From NCBI GenBank assembly GCA_003248935.1, contig QFQF01000001.1, positions 416,273 through 480,272 of the forward strand: a stretch of DNA of 64,000 nt, in the 5' to 3' direction. The stretch's first letter is position 1. The number at the start of each line of letters is the position of its first letter. Both the position numbers and the translations under genes were made by a program. Under the pieces are notes generated by a model. That model was not told where the DNA came from and did no database searches. It saw only the letters and a list, made by a program, of their open reading frames with translations. Shown here piece by piece: positions 16,121 through 24,921 of this stretch. This DNA comes from Sphingobium sp. Lineage in GTDB: Bacteria; Pseudomonadota; Alphaproteobacteria; Sphingomonadales; Sphingomonadaceae.

Positions 16121-17282
16121 TTCCGACCACGAACCGGCCGCAGGCGCGATGCATGATCCGGCACCGGTGATCACGCTCCGCATGGCCGCATGGTCGGCCG
16201 AACAGCTCGACACCCTGTCGCTGACGCCGGACCATACCGCGCCGCTGATCGCGGAGGCGGATTTCGCTCCGGTCAGCGACGATATCTGCGTGTGGGACGC
16301 ATGGCCCATCCTCAACCGGGACGGCACCCGTCCCGGCGGCGACCTCTGGATGGCGCTCGCCTCCCCCTGGTTCACCGATCCGGAGGAACGCCACGGCCAC
16401 GCGCGCATCCACCTGATGGAACGGACGGCGGACGGCTGGCACACCTTCGGCCCGGCCATGCCCGACGGCTTTTCGCCCGGCAGCCGCGAATGGTCGGGCT
16501 CGGCCATCCTGCATGAGGATTGCGAGACGCTGACCCTCTATTTCACCGCCGCCGGCCGCCGGGGAGAGACCGCCCTCTCCTACGAACAGCGGCTGTTCGA
16601 GGCGACGGCGACATTGCGCGCTGGTGCGGACGGATGGCGGCTCACCGGCTGGCGCGACCTGATGGAATCGATCCGGTTCGATCCCGCATGGTACATGTCG
16701 CCGCAGGCAGGCCCGGCGACGATCGGCAAGATCAAGGCGTTCCGTGATCCCGGCTATTTCCTCGATGCCGCGTCGGGACGGCAGTTCCTGTTCTTCACCG
16801 GATCGCTGGCGGACAGCACCTCCCCCTTCAACGGCGCGATCGGCCTTGCCCACGCGTCGCCGCTCGCGCCGCGCGACTGGCGGATACTGCCGCCGCTGAT
16901 CAGCGCGGACCGCCTGAACAACGAGCTGGAGCGGCCGCATGTCGTCGTCCACGACGGGCTCTATTATCTGTTCTGGTCGACCCAGTCGCACATCTTCGAT
17001 CCCGACGGTCCGGTCGGTCCCACCGGCCTCTACGGCATGGTTTCCAGCGACCTTCTGGGCGACTGGCGGCCGCTCAACGGGTCGGGCCTCGTCATCGCCA
17101 ACCCGCCCGCCGCCCCGCGTCAGGCCTATAGCTGGCTGGTCCTGCCCGACCTTTCGGTCACCAGCTTCGTCGACGACTGGGGCCATGGCGCCGCCCATAT
17201 GGGCTCGCGCCGCTTCGGCGGCAGCTTCGCGCCGTTCCTGCGGCTCGCGCTGGATGGCGCGACCACGCGCCTGATCGTATAG
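16107..17282 (+). CDS. GH68 beta-fructofuranosidase/levansucrase
   Basis: The 391-residue product has the three GH68 catalytic elements: the nucleophile D64 in WDAWP, the transition-state stabiliser D214 in FRDPGYF and the acid/base E275 in ELERPHVV. The later GLVIANPPAAPRQAYSW segment matches the Zymomonas levansucrase pattern. It should cleave sucrose and may build fructan. No Sec signal peptide is visible. The start is uncertain: the GTG at 16107 touches GGCGGGG, while a TTG at 16116 or ATG at 16149 are alternatives. The fructokinase gene begins 9 bases after the stop and a LacI gene precedes, so sucrose use is the likely purpose. Confidence 0.88.
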   Translation: MPVLSSDHEPAAGAMHDPAPVITLRMAAWSAEQLDTLSLTPDHTAPLIAEADFAPVSDDICVWDAWPILNRDGTRPGGDLWMALASPWFTDPEERHGHARIHLMERTADGWHTFGPAMPDGFSPGSREWSGSAILHEDCETLTLYFTAAGRRGETALSYEQRLFEATATLRAGADGWRLTGWRDLMESIRFDPAWYMSPQAGPATIGKIKAFRDPGYFLDAASGRQFLFFTGSLADSTSPFNGAIGLAHASPLAPRDWRILPPLISADRLNNELERPHVVVHDGLYYLFWSTQSHIFDPDGPVGPTGLYGMVSSDLLGDWRPLNGSGLVIANPPAAPRQAYSWLVLPDLSVTSFVDDWGHGAAHMGSRRFGGSFAPFLRLALDGATTRLIV

Positions 17283-17291
17283 GGCTTGGCC

Positions 17292-18185
17292 ATGACGGAC
17301 TATTATGGCGGCGTCGAACTGGGCGGCACGAAGACGCTGGTACTCCTCGCGGAGGGGGACCGGATCGTCGCGCGCCGCTCGATCCCGACCGGACAGCCGC
17401 AGGACACGCTGCATCAGGCAGCGGAACAACTGCGCGACTGGAACCGCGCCACGCCATTCACCGCCGTCGGCATCGCCTCGTTCGGCCCGCTCCAGCTGAA
17501 GCGGGACGCGCCTGATTTCGGCCGGATGCTGCCCACGCCGAAGCCGGGCTGGGCCGGCGCCGACATCGCGGGCACCCTGACCGGCGGCCTCGATTGCCCC
17601 TGGGCGATCGACACCGACGTGAACGGCGCCGCGCTCGCCGAATATCGCTGGGGTGCTGGCAAGGGCAGCACCAGCCTCTGCTACATCACCATCGGCACCG
17701 GCCTTGGCGGCGGCGTGCTGGCGGGCGGCGTGCCGGTCCACGGCGCGATGCATCCGGAGGTCGGCCATATCCGCATCCGCCGGGAAGCGGGCGACGGCTT
17801 CGCCGGGGCCTGCCCGTTTCACGGCGACTGCGTCGAGGGGCTGGTCGCGGGGCCTGCGCTCGCCGCGCGCTTCGGCGCACGGATGGAGGATGTGCGGGAC
17901 GACGATCCCCGCTGGCGCGACGTCGCCTCCGACATCGCCGAACTGATCGGCACCCTGCTGCTGACGACCGCGGCGGAACGGATCCTGTTCGGGGGCAGCG
18001 TCGCCACGCGACGGCCGTTCCTGCTGCCGATGGCCCGCGACCGGGCGCTGGAGCGGCTGGCGGGCTACCTCCCCGCCTTCACCCCGGACAGCGCCGCCGA
18101 CATGGTGCGGCTGGCGGGGCTTGGCGACGACGCCGGTCCCTATGGCGCCATCGCCCTGGCTCAGGCTGCCCGCCCGGACATCTGA
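17292..18185 (+). CDS. ROK-family fructokinase
   Basis: The 297-residue sugar kinase has VELGGTKT near residue 7 for phosphate binding, the TDVNGAALAEYRWGAGKG core near 105 and GTGLGGGVLAGG near 135. The zinc-holding GHIRIRREAGD and CPFHGDCVEGL segments near 160-185 mark the fructokinase branch of ROK kinases. It should phosphorylate fructose freed from sucrose by the GH68 enzyme. ATG at 17292 was used, as the TTG six bases upstream has a poorer context. The pair forms a compact operon. Confidence 0.9.
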   Translation: MTDYYGGVELGGTKTLVLLAEGDRIVARRSIPTGQPQDTLHQAAEQLRDWNRATPFTAVGIASFGPLQLKRDAPDFGRMLPTPKPGWAGADIAGTLTGGLDCPWAIDTDVNGAALAEYRWGAGKGSTSLCYITIGTGLGGGVLAGGVPVHGAMHPEVGHIRIRREAGDGFAGACPFHGDCVEGLVAGPALAARFGARMEDVRDDDPRWRDVASDIAELIGTLLLTTAAERILFGGSVATRRPFLLPMARDRALERLAGYLPAFTPDSAADMVRLAGLGDDAGPYGAIALAQAARPDI

Positions 18186-18212
18186 GCCGGGCGCCCGAGC
18201 CGGACGCTTTCG

Positions 18213-19379
18213 CTACCGGGCGAGGTGCTTCTCGAAGAACTTCACCATCAACCCATAGGCTTCCCGCGATTCCGGCAGTTCGGAATTGTAGAAGAAGCCG
18301 TGGAACATCCCGTCCCAGCCGTAGAATTCGGTCTCGACCCCGGTCTGCGCCAGCTTGTTGTGCGAATTGAGCGCGGAGCTGAACTCGAACGAGCGCGTGC
18401 CGGAGATGAAGAGCGTGGGCGGGAACTTCGCCATGACCGCGCTCGACGCCAGCGGATAGGCCAGCGGGTCATCCTGCTTCGCCGCGCCGAGATAGCTCGG
18501 GCCGCCCGGCGGCGGAACGGCCGGACGCTCCTTCTCCGCCTTCGGCTCGCGCGGACCGTTGGTCAGCGGACCGGTATAGGCCATGGAATCGCCGGCCGTC
18601 ATCTTGCCGAGCGAGGCGCAGAACACGCCGATCGCCGCAGGGTTGGGCAGGTCGTGGGCCTGGAACCAGGCGATCGCCTCCGCCGTCAGCATGCCGCCCG
18701 CCGAACAGCCGTACAGGCCGATGCGCGCGGGCGCATAGTGCTTCAGCAGTTCGCGATAGACCGCCGCGACATCCTCGCTCGCCGCCGGGAACTGGTGCTC
18801 GGGGCCCATCCGATAGTCGATCGACACGACCTTGATCCGCATCAGCGCGGCGAGCGGTACGGATTCGACCAGCGAAGCGGTGCGCGCACCGGTGCGGAAG
18901 CCGCCGCCATGGACGTTGATCAGCAGGCGGTCACGATTCTCGGGGGCGACGCCGCCGACCGGCGTGACGACATCGGTCACGATGCCGCCGATGCGCTGCT
19001 CGGCGATGTCGACCTTGTAGCGCTCCCGCATCGGCGCCAGGAAACCGAGCATGATCTTGTCCTGAAACGCCCGCTCCGACGCGATGTCGGGCGTCCCGCC
19101 CGGGTTCGCGAACGGATGGTCGACGATCAGGTGACGCAGATATTCCCTGCCCTCCGGACTCATCAGCCCGGACAGCGGCACCTTGACCCCGTCGAGGGGG
19201 ACGGTGCCGTCGGCCGCTTCGCCGGTCTTGGCGGCAGCGGCATTCTGGGCCGATGCATTCTGGCCCGATGCATTCTGGGCGGGCGCGGTCTGGGCATATG
19301 CCGCCAGAGCCACGCCAAGCGCGGACAGCATGCCTAGCCCGACCCGTCCGTTACGAAGCCTTCCGATCATCATCATCAT
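18213..19379 (-). CDS. Secreted alpha/beta hydrolase (acetyl esterase/HSL type)
   Basis: The 388-residue product has a signal peptide, then a low-complexity stretch with three imperfect QNAS/QNAA units (residues about 31-48). The hydrolase core has INVHGGGFRTG (oxyanion hole, near 152), GCSAGG (nucleophile, near 228) and GMFHGF (histidine, near 365). It would cleave an ester in the periplasm or outside. Four ATG codons in a row (19379-19368) follow GGGGAGA; the second or third has better spacing than the first. The ceramidase-like gene ends 39 bases upstream on the same strand, so both are likely one operon. Confidence 0.83.
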   Translation of the reverse strand: MMMMIGRLRNGRVGLGMLSALGVALAAYAQTAPAQNASGQNASAQNAAAAKTGEAADGTVPLDGVKVPLSGLMSPEGREYLRHLIVDHPFANPGGTPDIASERAFQDKIMLGFLAPMRERYKVDIAEQRIGGIVTDVVTPVGGVAPENRDRLLINVHGGGFRTGARTASLVESVPLAALMRIKVVSIDYRMGPEHQFPAASEDVAAVYRELLKHYAPARIGLYGCSAGGMLTAEAIAWFQAHDLPNPAAIGVFCASLGKMTAGDSMAYTGPLTNGPREPKAEKERPAVPPPGGPSYLGAAKQDDPLAYPLASSAVMAKFPPTLFISGTRSFEFSSALNSHNKLAQTGVETEFYGWDGMFHGFFYNSELPESREAYGLMVKFFEKHLAR

Positions 19380-19418
19380 TCTCCCCGATCCCGCCGGCGC
19401 TCATCGCACGCGCCGCGC

Positions 19419-20807
19419 TTATTTCTTCTTGCCGCCCGCCGTCTTGCTGCCCGCCGCCTCGCTCTCGTCGATCAGGTCGAGCAGGCCCTGCGTGATCGCC
19501 GTCTCGGCGCATCCGGGCTTCAGGCGGGAGGACACGACCTCGAACGTGTTGTAGCCGTAGGCGGCATCGTTCGGGATATAGCCGGACCCCGCCGACCCGT
19601 TGGTCAGCGTCGCCATCATCGTGTGCTTGTACGGCGATTCCCGCGTGAAGCGCTGGCTGATCGTCGTGAACACCTCGGCGTCGACACCGCCGATCACCGT
19701 GTCGCCGATCTTCAGCAGGCTGAGGCGAATGCCGATCGGGTCGGCGTCGACATAGGTGCCGGGATAGCCTGCGCGGCCGGTGTCGGTGCGCTTGCGGCCG
19801 GGGCACATCACGGTCTTCGTCGCGCCGAAGATGCGGGTGTCGTCGGCGGGCCGCTCCAGTCCCGCGCGGGAGACGTGCAGCACCTCCTCGCCCAGCATCT
19901 GCCCCATCGACAGGATCATCTGCTTCTGCTGGTTCATCAGCGTGACGACGCGCGGATTGTTGCGGTCCATCCCGGTGCCGCCCGGCGGCATGGCGTTGCT
20001 GATGTCCTCGCCCCGCGCCGCATAGTCCTTGATACGGATCTCGCGCAGGTCATAGGTCTGCTGGAAATAGATCGGGTTCTGGTCGCCCGCCGCGCCTGTG
20101 GACCAGACGGCGACGACATCGTCGCCCAGCGAATCCTCGATATAGTTGGACACCGCGCCGGGAATGTCGGCGCTGATCAGGTCCAGCGTCCCGGTGATCA
20201 CCGCGTGCACGCCGTAATTGTAATAGAAGGCGATGGGCTTGCCCGCCATGTCCTCGAACCGGATCACCCGCACCGTCTTGTCCGACGGCCCGTCATAGTT
20301 CGGCCCCTCCCACCAGCGATGCGTCTTGGGATCGATGATGTTGCGGTTGACGTTGATGTAGGAAACGCCGGTGCCCCAGGCCATGCGCGCGGGGCGTTCG
20401 CTGGCCGCCGCCTTCTTCACCGCCTCGACGATCGCGTCCTCATATTCGGGCCCGCGCACGAACGGCACGCTGTGGGTGTGGGTGGCGGTCAGGATCAGGG
20501 CGGTGGCGGGAATGCCGATTTCCTTCTCCACCCGCGCGCTCACCTTGGTCCACAGCGGCGGCGGGATCGCGCCTGCATCGACGGTGACCATCGCCGCCCG
20601 CGCCTTGCCGTCATCGACGACGATCGCCCGCGCGAAAATCGGGTCGAGCACGCCCTGGAAATTCTTCGGCATCTTGTCGGCGGATGGCGTGACATCGACC
20701 TTGGCGGCGCCGACCTGAAACGCGGGCGCCGTGTCCTTCGCGGACGCGGATGCCGCCGAAAGGCTCAGTATGCCGAAAGCGGCGGCGGAGATCAGGCCAG
20801 TCTTCAT
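19419..20807 (-). CDS. Neutral/alkaline ceramidase-like secreted hydrolase
   Basis: The 462-residue product has a signal peptide and the N-terminal domain of the neutral/alkaline non-lysosomal ceramidase family: VGAAKVDVTP near residue 32, a TATHTHSVP metal/active-site motif near 108 and a later NYGVHAVITG histidine segment. It is much shorter than full ceramidases (about 650-750 residues) because the C-terminal domain is absent, so the substrate may not be ceramide. ATG at 20807 is preferred over 20828 because GGGAG is well spaced. The tail is lysine-rich. It is divergent from a GDSL hydrolase gene across an operator-rich gap. Confidence 0.82.
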   Translation of the reverse strand: MKTGLISAAAFGILSLSAASASAKDTAPAFQVGAAKVDVTPSADKMPKNFQGVLDPIFARAIVVDDGKARAAMVTVDAGAIPPPLWTKVSARVEKEIGIPATALILTATHTHSVPFVRGPEYEDAIVEAVKKAAASERPARMAWGTGVSYINVNRNIIDPKTHRWWEGPNYDGPSDKTVRVIRFEDMAGKPIAFYYNYGVHAVITGTLDLISADIPGAVSNYIEDSLGDDVVAVWSTGAAGDQNPIYFQQTYDLREIRIKDYAARGEDISNAMPPGGTGMDRNNPRVVTLMNQQKQMILSMGQMLGEEVLHVSRAGLERPADDTRIFGATKTVMCPGRKRTDTGRAGYPGTYVDADPIGIRLSLLKIGDTVIGGVDAEVFTTISQRFTRESPYKHTMMATLTNGSAGSGYIPNDAAYGYNTFEVVSSRLKPGCAETAITQGLLDLIDESEAAGSKTAGGKKK

Positions 20808-20954
20808 GTCATGCTCCCGTCTGCGCAAGGGCCCGGAGCAGACGCACCCGCCATCCGCCGCACATCGGCCGGGACGGCCTTCGCCACACCCGCTTGTGTA
20901 CCGCAGAATATGGATGGCCTCGACATGCTCGCCTCCCCTGCATCGATCATCTTT

Positions 20955-20983
20955 GCAATCGATTTCTATTCACAATCGATAAT
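20955..20983. promoter_or_regulatory. Two imperfect LacI-type operators
   Basis: GCAATCGATTTC at 20955-20966 keeps 11 of 12 bases of the perfect palindrome GCAATCGATTGC. ACAATCGATAAT at 20972-20983 keeps the AATCGAT core. Their centres are 17 bases apart. They lie about 150 bases before the ceramidase-like gene. Confidence 0.5.
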
Positions 20984-21039
20984 CGCTGCGCCGTTGCCGC
21001 GCAACCCATATTTGCCCGGCAACGTGATGACAGCAGAAT

Positions 21040-21057
21040 TTTGCAATGGATTGCAAA
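21040..21057. promoter_or_regulatory. Strong LacI-type operator TTTGCAAT-GG-ATTGCAAA
   Basis: Two perfect 8-base arms (TTTGCAAT and ATTGCAAA) flank GG in place of the usual CG. It lies 79 bases before the ribosome-site-supported start at 21136 and 183 bases before the signal-peptide start at 21241. Confidence 0.6.
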
Positions 21058-21240
21058 TCCTCTTGCCAAACCGGCCGGGATGGAATGGACTGCACCCGGC
21101 GAATGGAAAGTCGCGGCTGGAGAGGAGGTGGATCGATGGTGCAGGACAGCCTTGTCATCAGGCGCGCCCACCCTTCCCCGGGCCGCCGCCGATCGGCCGC
21201 TCACCCCTCCCTGTCACACTGTTCCGAAAGCAGCACGCCA

Positions 21241-22545
21241 ATGCGAAAACCATTCTGTGCCGTCATTCTCGCCGCTCTGGTCACGGCCTCCCCTCTTGCG
21301 GCGCACGACGCTGTCGCGCCGGGCTGGGTCAGCGCCTGGGCGACCGCGCTCGACCTCGCCCCGCCGCCGAAGATCGACGTTCCCCCGCCGCCCAAGGCGG
21401 TGATCGACGCGATGCGGGACCAGCCAAAGCGGGTCGTCCCCTTCCCCACCAGTTTCGAAAACCAGACGATCCGCATGGTCCTGCAACCGACAGTCGGTGC
21501 CTCCCGGATGCGGTTCCAGTTCTCCAACGCGATCGGCAAGCCGCCGCTCGCGCTTAGCGGCGCGGCCGTCGCGATCCGGGGCGCGGGATCGGCCATCGCC
21601 CCGGGCACGCACCGCCCACTGACCTTCGGCGGAAAGGCGCAGACGATCATCCCGCCCGGCGCGATCATCGTCAGCGATCCGGTCGACCTGCCTGTCCGCC
21701 CGGACCAGGAGCTTGCCGTGTCCCTCTATCTGCGCGGCAAGGTCGAGGGCGCGACCACCCATGCGCTCGGCCTGAACCCCGCATATGTCGCGCCCGGCGA
21801 CCAGAGCGCCGCCGCCACGCTGACGGGCGCGAGCGAGGTCAGGAGCTATTTCTGGCTGACCGGCATGGAGGTCGTGACGGATCGCCCCACCGCCACGATC
21901 GTCGCCTTCGGTGATTCGATCACGGACGGGTTCGCGACCAGCCCCGGCGCGCACCGCACCTGGCCGGAGGTGCTGGCCCGGCGGCTACGCGAGCGGGCGA
22001 CGCCCACGGGCTGGAGCGTCATCAACATGGGCATATCGGGCAACCGCGTCCTGCGCGACGGCGCGGGGATGAGCGGGATCGCACGCTTCGACCGCGACGT
22101 GCTCAGCCGCAACGGCGTCAAATGGATGATCGTCCTTGAAGGGATCAACGACATCAACATGACGCAGATGGCGGGCCTGCCGGAGGATCAGCGGGCGAGC
22201 GCGCAGGACATCATCGGCGGCCTGCGCGCGATCGTGGAGAAAGCGCACCTGCACGGCATAAAGGTGATGGGCGCCACGATCACGCCGACCGAGGGGCTCT
22301 GGCTCTACAACGCCGATGCGGAGGCGACGCGGCAAACGGTCAACGAATGGATCCGCAGCAGCGGCACGTTCGACGCGGTCGCCGATTTCGACCGCGCGAT
22401 CCGCGATCCGCAGCGGCCGACCCGGATGCTGCCGGTTTACGATTCCGGCGATCATGTTCATCCGAGCGACGCGGGGACGAAGGCGATGGCCGACACCATC
22501 GACCTTGTCCCGTTCACGCAGGCAGCGCCTTCCGCCGTCCCCTGA
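21241..22545 (+). CDS. Secreted SGNH/GDSL hydrolase
   Basis: The 434-residue product (from 21241) has a clear signal peptide. A beta-sandwich-like domain fills the first half, and the SGNH hydrolase domain follows, with GDSITDG near residue 223, the GNRVL block, EGINDIN near 305 and the DSGDHVHPSDAG aspartate/histidine near 405. Such enzymes deacetylate or de-esterify glycans. Two starts compete: ATG 21241 begins the signal peptide but has a weak ribosome site, while ATG 21136, in frame, follows an excellent AGGAGGTGG yet adds 35 polar residues. A paralogue with the same layout lies at 47094-48362. Confidence 0.87.
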   Translation: MRKPFCAVILAALVTASPLAAHDAVAPGWVSAWATALDLAPPPKIDVPPPPKAVIDAMRDQPKRVVPFPTSFENQTIRMVLQPTVGASRMRFQFSNAIGKPPLALSGAAVAIRGAGSAIAPGTHRPLTFGGKAQTIIPPGAIIVSDPVDLPVRPDQELAVSLYLRGKVEGATTHALGLNPAYVAPGDQSAAATLTGASEVRSYFWLTGMEVVTDRPTATIVAFGDSITDGFATSPGAHRTWPEVLARRLRERATPTGWSVINMGISGNRVLRDGAGMSGIARFDRDVLSRNGVKWMIVLEGINDINMTQMAGLPEDQRASAQDIIGGLRAIVEKAHLHGIKVMGATITPTEGLWLYNADAEATRQTVNEWIRSSGTFDAVADFDRAIRDPQRPTRMLPVYDSGDHVHPSDAGTKAMADTIDLVPFTQAAPSAVP

Positions 22546-22552
22546 AACGGAA

Positions 22553-22585
22553 CCGGGCGGCGGGTCCAGTGAACCCGCCGCCCGG
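22553..22585. terminator. GC-rich hairpin between convergent genes
   Basis: CCGGGCGGCGGGT (22553-22565) pairs with ACCCGCCGCCCGG (22573-22585) across a 7-base loop, a 13-pair stem. It lies between the ends of the GDSL gene and the TonB receptor gene. Only short T-rich stretches follow on either strand, so it is a probable but not textbook two-way terminator. Confidence 0.65.
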
Positions 22586-22614
22586 CCGTTGTTACCCGAA
22601 GGGCCTGTCTGTTA

Positions 22615-24765
22615 TTACTGGAAGTCGACGCGGAAGCGCAGGCTGATCGTCCGCGGCGTCGGTCCGGCACCCGAAAGCAGTCCGTTGTTACCGATGATGG
22701 TCGGCCCGCGCTCGTCGGCCAGGTTGTCGCCGATCAGCGCCAGCTCATACGCCTTGTAACGGACACCGATCGTCGAATTGATCATGCTGTAGGCGTTCGC
22801 ATAGAGTCCGGACGACTGGAGGCGGTTGCCGTTGCGGCCCCATGACAGGTTGCCGAACGCCGACAGGTCGTTGCCGATCTCGCGGTTATACGACGCATCG
22901 AGGCGATAGTTGTACTCGATCGAGTTGACGATCCGCGAGCCGGGCTTGAACAGCGGCAAGGCGGCCTGCACGGCGGGGTCGACCCGATCGTATTTGCCGT
23001 CGTTGACGTTGCCGACGGCGCTCAGCGAGAAGCCCTTGAGCGGTGTGCTCCAGCGCAGCTCGAAGTCCACACCCTTCGTGGTCGCGTCACCGAAGTTGGA
23101 GAAGCCGTCCACGCCCGAGATACCGCCCGGCGTGCTCGTCTGCATGTCCTTGTACTTGGTGATATACCCGTTCAGGCCGACCGACAGGTTGCGGTCGGGC
23201 GTCCGCCACTTCACCCCGATCTCGTAGTTGGTCGACGTCTCGGGCTTCAGCTGGGTGCTCGCCGGAACCCCGGCCAGGTTCAGCGACTGGACCTGCGCCT
23301 CCGACTGGACGATGCCCGCGCGGAAACCGGTGGCCGCCGTGATGAACGTCGTCAGGCTGTTGGTCGGCAGGTAGGACAGATTGACACGCCACGTCACGAC
23401 ATTCTTCGTCGACGGCAGCGAACTGGTCGCATCCTCGAACGTCCGCTTGTCGTGATAGTAGCGCAGACCGACCAGCGGCACGATCTTGCCGTCGAACAGG
23501 TCATAGCTCAGTTCGCCGAACATCGCCCAGTTCTTGGTGATGGTGTTGTTGTCGGCATTGATCGACACGCCGGCCACCGGGATTTCCAGCTGGTTGGACT
23601 GCGGCCCCTTGCCATTCTGATACTGCGCACCCAGCACCCAGTGGAACGGGCCGGGACCGGTCGAATTCGCACGGACTTCCTGCGCGAACATTTCCGGATA
23701 GAACTGGCTGGAGAAGAAGCCGGCGGGCGAGATCGGCACATAGATGCCGAAATTGCCCTTCAGATAGCTGGTCGCGCTCGTGATCGACACGCTATCGAGG
23801 TCAAGCGCGGCGGACAGGCTGTAGAGCTTGAAGTCGCCATTGCCGTAGCTCGGCTGCTGTGCGGTGTTCTGGTAATAGGGCGGCTCAACCGATGCCATCG
23901 TGCCCAGGAACTGCTGGCGCGGGCGGAAATGCCAGTATTGCGCGCGTATCGACAGGTTCTCCGTCGGCTTCAGCAGGGCGACGACACGGATATCGTCGTT
24001 GCGCACGACGTTGACGCCGCGCTCGTCCGGCGTGCCGTCATAGGGGCCGTAATATTCGTCCGCCCATCCGGCATTGTAGGAATGCCCGCCGCTGATGCGG
24101 ACCGCCAGCTTGTCCTTGATGATCGGAACGGAGACGGCGCCCGCGAAACCGGTGTTCGCCTTGTCCGCGCCCTTGGTCTTGCCGACCGTCACCTCCCCGG
24201 CGAACTCGATATTCTCAAGGTCGGGGTCACGCGTGTGGAAGACGAAGACGCCGCCCGACGACCCCTGGCCGTACAGCGTGCCCTGCGGACCGCGCAGCAC
24301 TTCCACCCGCTCCAGATCCTGGAAGCGGATCGGCGGCGCGATGCCGAAGTTGGTGACGATGAACGGCACGTCGTCGACATAATAGCCGATCGGCGAATCG
24401 CCGTTGGCGTTGCTGCCGCCTGCCCCGCGCAGGTTGTAGGACCGCGACGCGACCGACTGGCGCTGCCCCTCGAACGCACCGGGAATGGCGGAGACGAGGT
24501 CATCGACGGTGTTGATGTTCCGCTGCTTCAGGTCTTCGCCGCTGAACGCCTGAATGGCGAGCGGCACCTTCTGAAGCGTCTGTGCGCCAGACTTCTGGGC
24601 GGTGACGACGATGTCTGCGGCACTGGTGCCGCCACCCCTGCCCTGCTCGGCGGAACTTGCCTGCTCGGTCGCCTCTGTTTCGTTCGTGGATTGTGCGTGC
24701 GCCGCGCCCGAAACCAGACTCACGGCAATAGCAAGCACACCTGCGGCATCGTAAAAACGCGCCAT
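22615..24765 (-). CDS. TonB-dependent outer-membrane receptor (sugar-regulon linked)
   Basis: The 716-residue product has a signal peptide ending AAHAQ, a TonB-box-like ADIVVTAQK segment near residue 50, a plug with LRGPQGTLYG near 155 and a beta barrel that ends in the aromatic signature LRFRVDFQ. It lacks an N-terminal secretin/STN signalling domain. Ligand uptake across the outer membrane is its role; the ligand is unknown. The start at 24765 has TTGGAGGGG before it, and the promoter region contains two exact GCAATCGATTGC operators, one directly beside an ATATAA -10. Control by the LacI protein of the sucrose genes is likely, so a sucrose or fructoside substrate is possible. Confidence 0.9.
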   Translation of the reverse strand: MARFYDAAGVLAIAVSLVSGAAHAQSTNETEATEQASSAEQGRGGGTSAADIVVTAQKSGAQTLQKVPLAIQAFSGEDLKQRNINTVDDLVSAIPGAFEGQRQSVASRSYNLRGAGGSNANGDSPIGYYVDDVPFIVTNFGIAPPIRFQDLERVEVLRGPQGTLYGQGSSGGVFVFHTRDPDLENIEFAGEVTVGKTKGADKANTGFAGAVSVPIIKDKLAVRISGGHSYNAGWADEYYGPYDGTPDERGVNVVRNDDIRVVALLKPTENLSIRAQYWHFRPRQQFLGTMASVEPPYYQNTAQQPSYGNGDFKLYSLSAALDLDSVSITSATSYLKGNFGIYVPISPAGFFSSQFYPEMFAQEVRANSTGPGPFHWVLGAQYQNGKGPQSNQLEIPVAGVSINADNNTITKNWAMFGELSYDLFDGKIVPLVGLRYYHDKRTFEDATSSLPSTKNVVTWRVNLSYLPTNSLTTFITAATGFRAGIVQSEAQVQSLNLAGVPASTQLKPETSTNYEIGVKWRTPDRNLSVGLNGYITKYKDMQTSTPGGISGVDGFSNFGDATTKGVDFELRWSTPLKGFSLSAVGNVNDGKYDRVDPAVQAALPLFKPGSRIVNSIEYNYRLDASYNREIGNDLSAFGNLSWGRNGNRLQSSGLYANAYSMINSTIGVRYKAYELALIGDNLADERGPTIIGNNGLLSGAGPTPRTISLRFRVDFQ

Positions 24766-24786
24766 TCTTCCCCTCCAATTATGTTT

Positions 24787-24804
24787 GCAATCGATTGCTT
24801 ATAT
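24787..24804 (-). promoter_or_regulatory. Promoter -10 with adjoining LacI operator for the TonB gene
   Basis: GCAATCGATTGC (24787-24798) directly follows, on the minus strand, ATATAA (24804-24799), a good -10. A TTGGCA about 15 bases further up could be the -35. A repressor bound here would block open-complex formation. The ATG is 22 bases beyond. Confidence 0.68.
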
Positions 24805-24875
24805 GATCGAAGCACGAATGCCAAGCACTTCTCGACGTCCAAAGTGCACCAAAATGAAAAAACCGGCCACATTCA

Positions 24876-24887
24876 GCAATCGATTGC
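24876..24887. promoter_or_regulatory. Second LacI operator GCAATCGATTGC
   Basis: An exact copy of the palindrome, 89 bases from the one at 24787. It lies between the end of the IclR gene and the TonB promoter. Two sites at this distance could support repressor looping by a LacI-type tetramer. Confidence 0.66.
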
Positions 24888-24921
24888 CTCCCGCGGTTTC
24901 CGCGAGCCGGCCCGATACGGT

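Larger units (their letters stand above)
20808..21240. other. Divergent intergenic region with three operator-like sites
   Basis: No convincing gene lies in this 433-base gap between the ceramidase-like and GDSL genes. It holds GCAATCGATTTC (20955-20966), ACAATCGATAAT (20972-20983) and the long site at 21040-21057. It also has a near-ideal ribosome site at 21122-21130 for an alternative GDSL start at 21136. Confidence 0.6.
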
